From Gottfriedia endophytica (lineage in GTDB: Bacteria; Bacillota; Bacilli; Bacillales; Bacillaceae_G), in the NCBI RefSeq assembly GCF_017814275.1, contig NZ_JAGIYQ010000004.1, positions 1 through 64,000 on the forward strand: a stretch of 64,000 bases of DNA. The letters run 5' to 3'. The notes beneath the pieces are model-generated. The model was not told the origin of the DNA, made no database searches, and saw nothing but the letters and a program-made list of their open reading frames with translations. Shown in pieces: positions 60,460 to 64,000 of the stretch. Both the position numbers and the translations under genes were made by a program. Each line of letters starts with the position of its first letter. The first letter of the stretch is position 1.

Positions 60460-61848
60460 TTATTTTGTCGATTTTCGTCCTACTAATACCCAGTACAGAG
60501 ATAAACTGAAAAGGGTAAAGAGTACGAGAATGAATAGGATATTACTAAACATGGAAGCATCCAAATTGTTTGTAATCCCTAGGAAGTTGTTTCGCATTGC
60601 GGAATTGTCCATCATTGCTGCTGTATAAGCAATTCCGATTGACATAGCAATACTAAGTGTTAAATTATAAAATCCGATTGCTGTTCCCGTTTTTCCTTTT
60701 TCAATCGTACAAATGCAAGCATCAAGTAATGGTGCATACATGAATGCAAATGAACTAGAAAATAAAATCATGGATATTACGAATACAACAACAGAAGTTC
60801 TTATAAAGAATCCGCCTAATAGTAAGCTGATCATAATGCTAGACATAGCGATTGTAATACATTGCTTGCTTCCTAGGACCTTCGCAATTTTTCCAGAAAG
60901 AGCGCCAACTATAGTAGCTGCGATATAGCCTGGAATCAATAATAGTGAAACGGTATCTAGCTTCAAACCATACATCTTTTCAAGCAAGAATGGAAATAAG
61001 AAAATATATGCTAACTGTACAGAATAAATTACAAAAGCAACTCCAAGCAATGAGATAAACTGTTTATTTTTAAAGAATGATATTCTGATAAACGCTTTTG
61101 AATTCTTGCTGATATAAGCAAGGAACAGTGCAATTGCAATAATAAACAAGATAAGGAACATCCAATTGAAATCGGTAATATATAGTAGCAAGGATGCTGA
61201 AATAGTTCCAACTAGAAATAATCCTAATACGTCTACATTACTGTTTTTTGTTTCTTCCTTAGGAAGATATTTTAAAATAAATGGAAGTGTAAAAATTGTT
61301 ACTAAAGAAAGTAAAAACAGAGTTGTCCAATGGAAATATGTAGAGACATAGCCTCCAGTTAAAGCACCTATAAGTTGTGAAAGAGCAAAACTACTTGTAC
61401 TTAATCCTAAAAATTTCTTTTGTTCATTTGCAGGTAAATATTTTGTTACAAATATAACATATAATGTTTCAGCCGATGCTAAGCCTGCAGTTTGGATCAT
61501 TCGTGAGATAACAACAAGTAAAAATGAGTGTTGAAAAATGTATCCCATAACTGAACCAACACATATTAAAATAATACCAACGCTAAAAAGTTTTCTGATA
61601 CTAACGGAATCCGCCAAAGTTGCGTAAACCACCGCTCCAATTCCAATCACAAGGCCAGCTAGAGTTGCTTGCCAGCTAACTGTTGTCGCTGAAATGTGAA
61701 AATCCTTTGCCATATCAATAGAAACAATCTTAAACGAATTGTCAATTACTAAACATAGTACAAATAACAGTAAGGTAACAGGTACTGCTTTCTTAGCACT
61801 ATATTCCTGAGTTTTCTTCATGCTCACATCTGCAGTTGTTGTAGACAT
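60460..61848 (-). CDS. MFS exporter, DHA2/TetA(L)-like
   Basis: 462 residues, 12-14 membrane segments. The first segment contains the acidic stretch LCLVIDNSFKIVSIDMAKDF. The loop ATLADSVSIRKLFSVGIIL holds a variant of motif A, and RMIQTAGLASAETLYVIFVTKYLP is like motif C. Length and spacing resemble TetA(L)-type drug:H+ antiporters, but sequence conservation to true tetracycline pumps is too low to assign a drug. AAAAGGAGAGG before the ATG. Transcribed against mqo. A 15-codon open frame with hairpin lies in its leader. Confidence 0.8.
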   Translation of the reverse strand: MSTTTADVSMKKTQEYSAKKAVPVTLLLFVLCLVIDNSFKIVSIDMAKDFHISATTVSWQATLAGLVIGIGAVVYATLADSVSIRKLFSVGIILICVGSVMGYIFQHSFLLVVISRMIQTAGLASAETLYVIFVTKYLPANEQKKFLGLSTSSFALSQLIGALTGGYVSTYFHWTTLFLLSLVTIFTLPFILKYLPKEETKNSNVDVLGLFLVGTISASLLLYITDFNWMFLILFIIAIALFLAYISKNSKAFIRISFFKNKQFISLLGVAFVIYSVQLAYIFLFPFLLEKMYGLKLDTVSLLLIPGYIAATIVGALSGKIAKVLGSKQCITIAMSSIMISLLLGGFFIRTSVVVFVISMILFSSSFAFMYAPLLDACICTIEKGKTGTAIGFYNLTLSIAMSIGIAYTAAMMDNSAMRNNFLGITNNLDASMFSNILFILVLFTLFSLSLYWVLVGRKSTK

Positions 61849-61945
61849 AGCTATATTCCTCTCCTTTTGCTATGCAGGAAATTGTCTTCCTGATTCATGG
61901 TTGTCTTGTTTTTAACTATCAATTGATCCTTTCGTAAAAGGATGC
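61849..61945 (-). promoter_or_regulatory. Possible leader-peptide region of the MFS exporter
   Basis: On the minus strand a 15-codon frame (61898-61851, MNQEDNFLHSKRRGI) runs through the exporter's ribosome site and stops 2 bases before its ATG. CAGGAA/TTCCTG (61875-61892) forms a hairpin inside it, and ATCCTTT/AAAGGAT (61926-61943) another upstream. This is the layout of translational attenuation as in tet(L), but the short frame lacks a clear ribosome site. Confidence 0.35.
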
Positions 61946-62196
61946 TTTCAATAATTTCTACGTCATTTGTTTTTATATTCAGGGTTTCTTTATGCACAGT
62001 TATACCTGCTTTTACTCTTTCTTATGATATTTAAAGAGGTAGCGTTTCCATGATCATGCATGATAACCCTTTAAAATATGCATCATTGTACAGCTATCTA
62101 AAAGTTTGTGCACATTTTAACAATGAAAAGGATACCATACCTTTTTTATGCTCACAACCCATCTTTTTTTGGGAATTTGTCTTTTTTGTATCAAAA

Positions 62197-62228
62197 AAGC
62201 GATGTATTCCGTATAAAATACATCGCTT
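62197..62228 (-). terminator. Orphan minus-strand terminator
   Basis: Perfect 12-bp stem AAGCGATGTATT/AATACATCGCTT, 8-base loop, then TTTTTT on the minus strand. No minus-strand gene ends here. The plus-strand frame at 62050-62247 runs through it and is not believed. 61946-62196 holds nothing else I can identify. Confidence 0.7.
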
Positions 62229-62373
62229 CCACCATAGGCAGTGCTAGTTAAAACCCAAATGATCTTGGCCAGTTGCCATTTATCCTTTCGGTGAAACCTA
62301 TCATAAGTAAAGGTAAATTATCCATAAAGTTGTGAAACTTAATTTAGTTGGAATGTTAAATAAAAGGTATTGG

Positions 62374-62410
62374 ATAAGGACAAAAAAGAGATTTTAGTCC
62401 TTATTTTTTA
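62374..62410 (+). terminator. Orphan plus-strand terminator
   Basis: ATAAGGAC/GTCCTTAT with a 15-base loop and TTTTTTA. No plus-strand gene precedes it. Confidence 0.65.
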
Positions 62411-62469
62411 TGTTAGATAAAGTGTTTAATATGGTATGCAAAGAAATGGCGAGGAAGAAATACATTCTT

Positions 62470-62510
62470 ATAAAAGAAAAAAGTAATCAAATTTGAATTG
62501 ATTACTTTTT
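62470..62510 (-). terminator. Terminator after cls
   Basis: AAAAAGTAATCAA (62478-62490) pairs with TTGATTACTTTTT (62498-62510); on the minus strand the T-run continues with TTTTCTTTTA. Confidence 0.85.
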
Positions 62511-62516
62511 AGAAAT

Positions 62517-63995
62517 TTACAGTAGAGGAGAAATGAGACGCATAAGAGATTCGAGCATGCGTTTTTGAATACTTCGCTTTTGAAATGAGTCCCATTTGAT
62601 CTCTATGGAGTCTTGAAAATCTTGTTCAAAATCACTTTTTATATCTAGAACCGTTTTAGATTCATATAGGACCGCAATGAGTTCATAATTAAGCTCAAAA
62701 CTACGAATATCCATATTTGCTGTACCAATTGTTGCAACTTCATCATCAACAAGTACAATCTTGGCATGCATAAAACTATCTTTATAGCGATAAATGGAGA
62801 CTCCCGCTTTTAGAAGTGGAGTAAAGTATGATTGGGATGCTTGATCACTAATGATGCTATCTCCTTTTCCAGGGTATAAAATACGGACATCTACTCCGGA
62901 AAGTGCACTCAAACGTAGTAATGTTAATGTTTCTTGATCAGGAATGAAGTATGGACTAGCAATCCAAATTGACTTTTTTGCAGAGCCCATAACTTTCAAT
63001 AGAGCATTCCGAATACTTGTATCATCCGAGCTAGGTCCACTTGCAACAATTTGTACTGCACCTTCTGCTTGAAGAATTCCTTGATTTGGAAAGTATGTTC
63101 TATTCATAAATTGTTCCCAAGAATAAGTATTTAAACTACTAGTGGCATAGAGCAAATCTTCTAAGAAAATGGCTTGTAGTTTGTATAATGCTTTTCCTTC
63201 TATTTTTAAATGACTATCACGCCAAATAGGAAACTTCTTCGAACGACCAAGATATTCATCCCCGACATTGAGTCCACCTGTAAAACCAATTGTCCCATCT
63301 ACAATAACAATCTTACGGTGGTTTCGATAATTTACGGTTTCTAATAGCCAAGGCGAAAGAATAGAATCAAATTCGATTACTTCAATCCCTGCATCTTTCA
63401 TTGGTTGCAAGAAACGCCTCCGTAATGTATTACTTCCTAGTCCATCGTAAAGAAATCGTACGATAACGCCAGATTTTGCTTTCCTTATTAAGGCATCTCG
63501 AATTTTTGTACCGATTTCATCTGATCGATAAATGTAGTATTGAATATGAATATGATGCGTAGCATTTTCAATCGCTTGTAAGATTTCAGTAAATGTTTCA
63601 TCACCATTTGTTAAGAGTTTTGTTGTTGTTTCATTAGCAACAGGACCACCGCCAAATTTTTGTATAACTTCTGTCAAATAGGTAGATCGTTCATTTAAAG
63701 GGGAGGAGATTTCTAAATTAAAACTTCTCCCTGCTAAAATCTCACGGAATATCTTTCTTCGTTCTTCTGAACGATGTAAATGTTTCTTTCTTCTCCAGCG
63801 ACTTCTTCCGAAAAGTAAGTACAGAAGTACACCGATAACAGGTAGAAGTGCTAATATTAAAAGCCAAGCCAATGTACTTTGTGGGGAACGATTCTCAATA
63901 AAAATAACGAAGGAAATCCCTATAATTGTGATCGGCCATAGTACACTGATAAAAGTATTTAAGGAAATGATGGATTTATTTAAGAGTATGAGCAC
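62517..63995 (-). CDS. cls: Cardiolipin synthase
   Basis: 492 residues. Two N-terminal membrane helices (about 12-33 and 40-63) precede two phospholipase D motifs, HRKIVIVDGTIGFTGGLN and HAKIVLVDDEVATIGTAN. It condenses two phosphatidylglycerols to cardiolipin at the membrane. Length is normal for the bacterial family. The first usable start is GTG at 63995, five bases from the window edge; no ribosome site can be seen and the frame stays open to the edge, so the true start may lie beyond it. Confidence 0.92.
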   Translation of the reverse strand: MLILLNKSIISLNTFISVLWPITIIGISFVIFIENRSPQSTLAWLLILALLPVIGVLLYLLFGRSRWRRKKHLHRSEERRKIFREILAGRSFNLEISSPLNERSTYLTEVIQKFGGGPVANETTTKLLTNGDETFTEILQAIENATHHIHIQYYIYRSDEIGTKIRDALIRKAKSGVIVRFLYDGLGSNTLRRRFLQPMKDAGIEVIEFDSILSPWLLETVNYRNHRKIVIVDGTIGFTGGLNVGDEYLGRSKKFPIWRDSHLKIEGKALYKLQAIFLEDLLYATSSLNTYSWEQFMNRTYFPNQGILQAEGAVQIVASGPSSDDTSIRNALLKVMGSAKKSIWIASPYFIPDQETLTLLRLSALSGVDVRILYPGKGDSIISDQASQSYFTPLLKAGVSIYRYKDSFMHAKIVLVDDEVATIGTANMDIRSFELNYELIAVLYESKTVLDIKSDFEQDFQDSIEIKWDSFQKRSIQKRMLESLMRLISPLL

Positions 63996-64000
63996 AATTG

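Noticed and set aside
62050-62247. 65-codon plus-strand frame with an acceptable GAGGTAG upstream
   Set aside because: Its 3' third is a perfect minus-strand terminator and its composition is not protein-like; kept out for lack of support.

Overview
This window is the replication-origin region of a low-GC, spore-forming Bacillaceae chromosome. It contains an AT-rich bipartite oriC, the dnaA-dnaN-yaaA-recF-gyrB-gyrA arm, the rpmH-rnpA-yidC-jag-mnmE-mnmG-rsmG-noc-soj-spo0J arm, the WalRK operon, sporulation genes (yyaC, soj/spo0J, a YidC of SpoIIIJ type) and three perfect parS sites. Gene content (no remB/yaaB between recF and gyrB, a CxxH/CxxC protein beside rlmH, a degenerate HD-GYP gene between gyrA and the rRNA operon) points to the broad Bacillus cereus/Gottfriedia side of the family. 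That placement rests on memory of gene order, not on a search.

Layout. 1-45: 5' end of a 16S rRNA gene on the minus strand and its promoter. 0.5-10.3 kb, minus strand: degenerate HD-GYP protein, gyrA, gyrB, recF, yaaA, dnaN, dnaA. 8.84-8.99 kb and 10.34-10.74 kb: the two halves of oriC, with DnaA boxes, DnaA-trios and a Spo0A box. 11.0-20.6 kb, plus strand: ribosome, RNA-modification, membrane-insertion and chromosome-segregation genes. 20.7-31.6 kb: yyaC, an MscS channel, DUF951, ychF, rpsF-ssb-rpsR, yybS-gdpP-rplI-dnaB, purA. 31.9-32.3 kb: tRNA-Lys-Glu-Asp-Phe. 32.8-39.1 kb: walRKHIJ, a CxxH/CxxC protein, a DnaA-box cluster and rlmH.

From about 39.2 kb the window becomes accessory. First come a small membrane protein and an unusual NagZ with an extra N-terminal YjgB-like domain. 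Next is a block bounded by an ~85-bp imperfect direct repeat: a KdgT-type permease, a malic enzyme and a CitA/DcuS-type two-component system. After this come a tyrosine T-box leader, tyrS, a tyrosine/tyramine-type antiporter, a tyrosine decarboxylase, a pyridoxal kinase and an NhaC antiporter, followed by a YerC-type regulator and a decayed 5' fragment of a second tyrS copy. The window closes with mqo, a DHA2-type MFS exporter and a cardiolipin synthase.

How the accessory genes fit together. The 49-57 kb cluster looks like a complete amine-forming acid-resistance/energy unit: charged-tRNA-Tyr sensing, tyrosine import with tyramine export, decarboxylation, PLP supply for the decarboxylase, and Na+/H+ exchange. 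The pyridoxal kinase and the gene order differ from the lactic-acid-bacterial tyrS-tdc-tyrP-nhaC layout I know. Malic enzyme, its sensor pair and mqo give two routes of malate oxidation within 15 kb. A GC-rich repeat occurs once with its ~145-bp core (18.66-18.81 kb) and once as an exact empty site (32.62 kb), which gives a natural before/after comparison.
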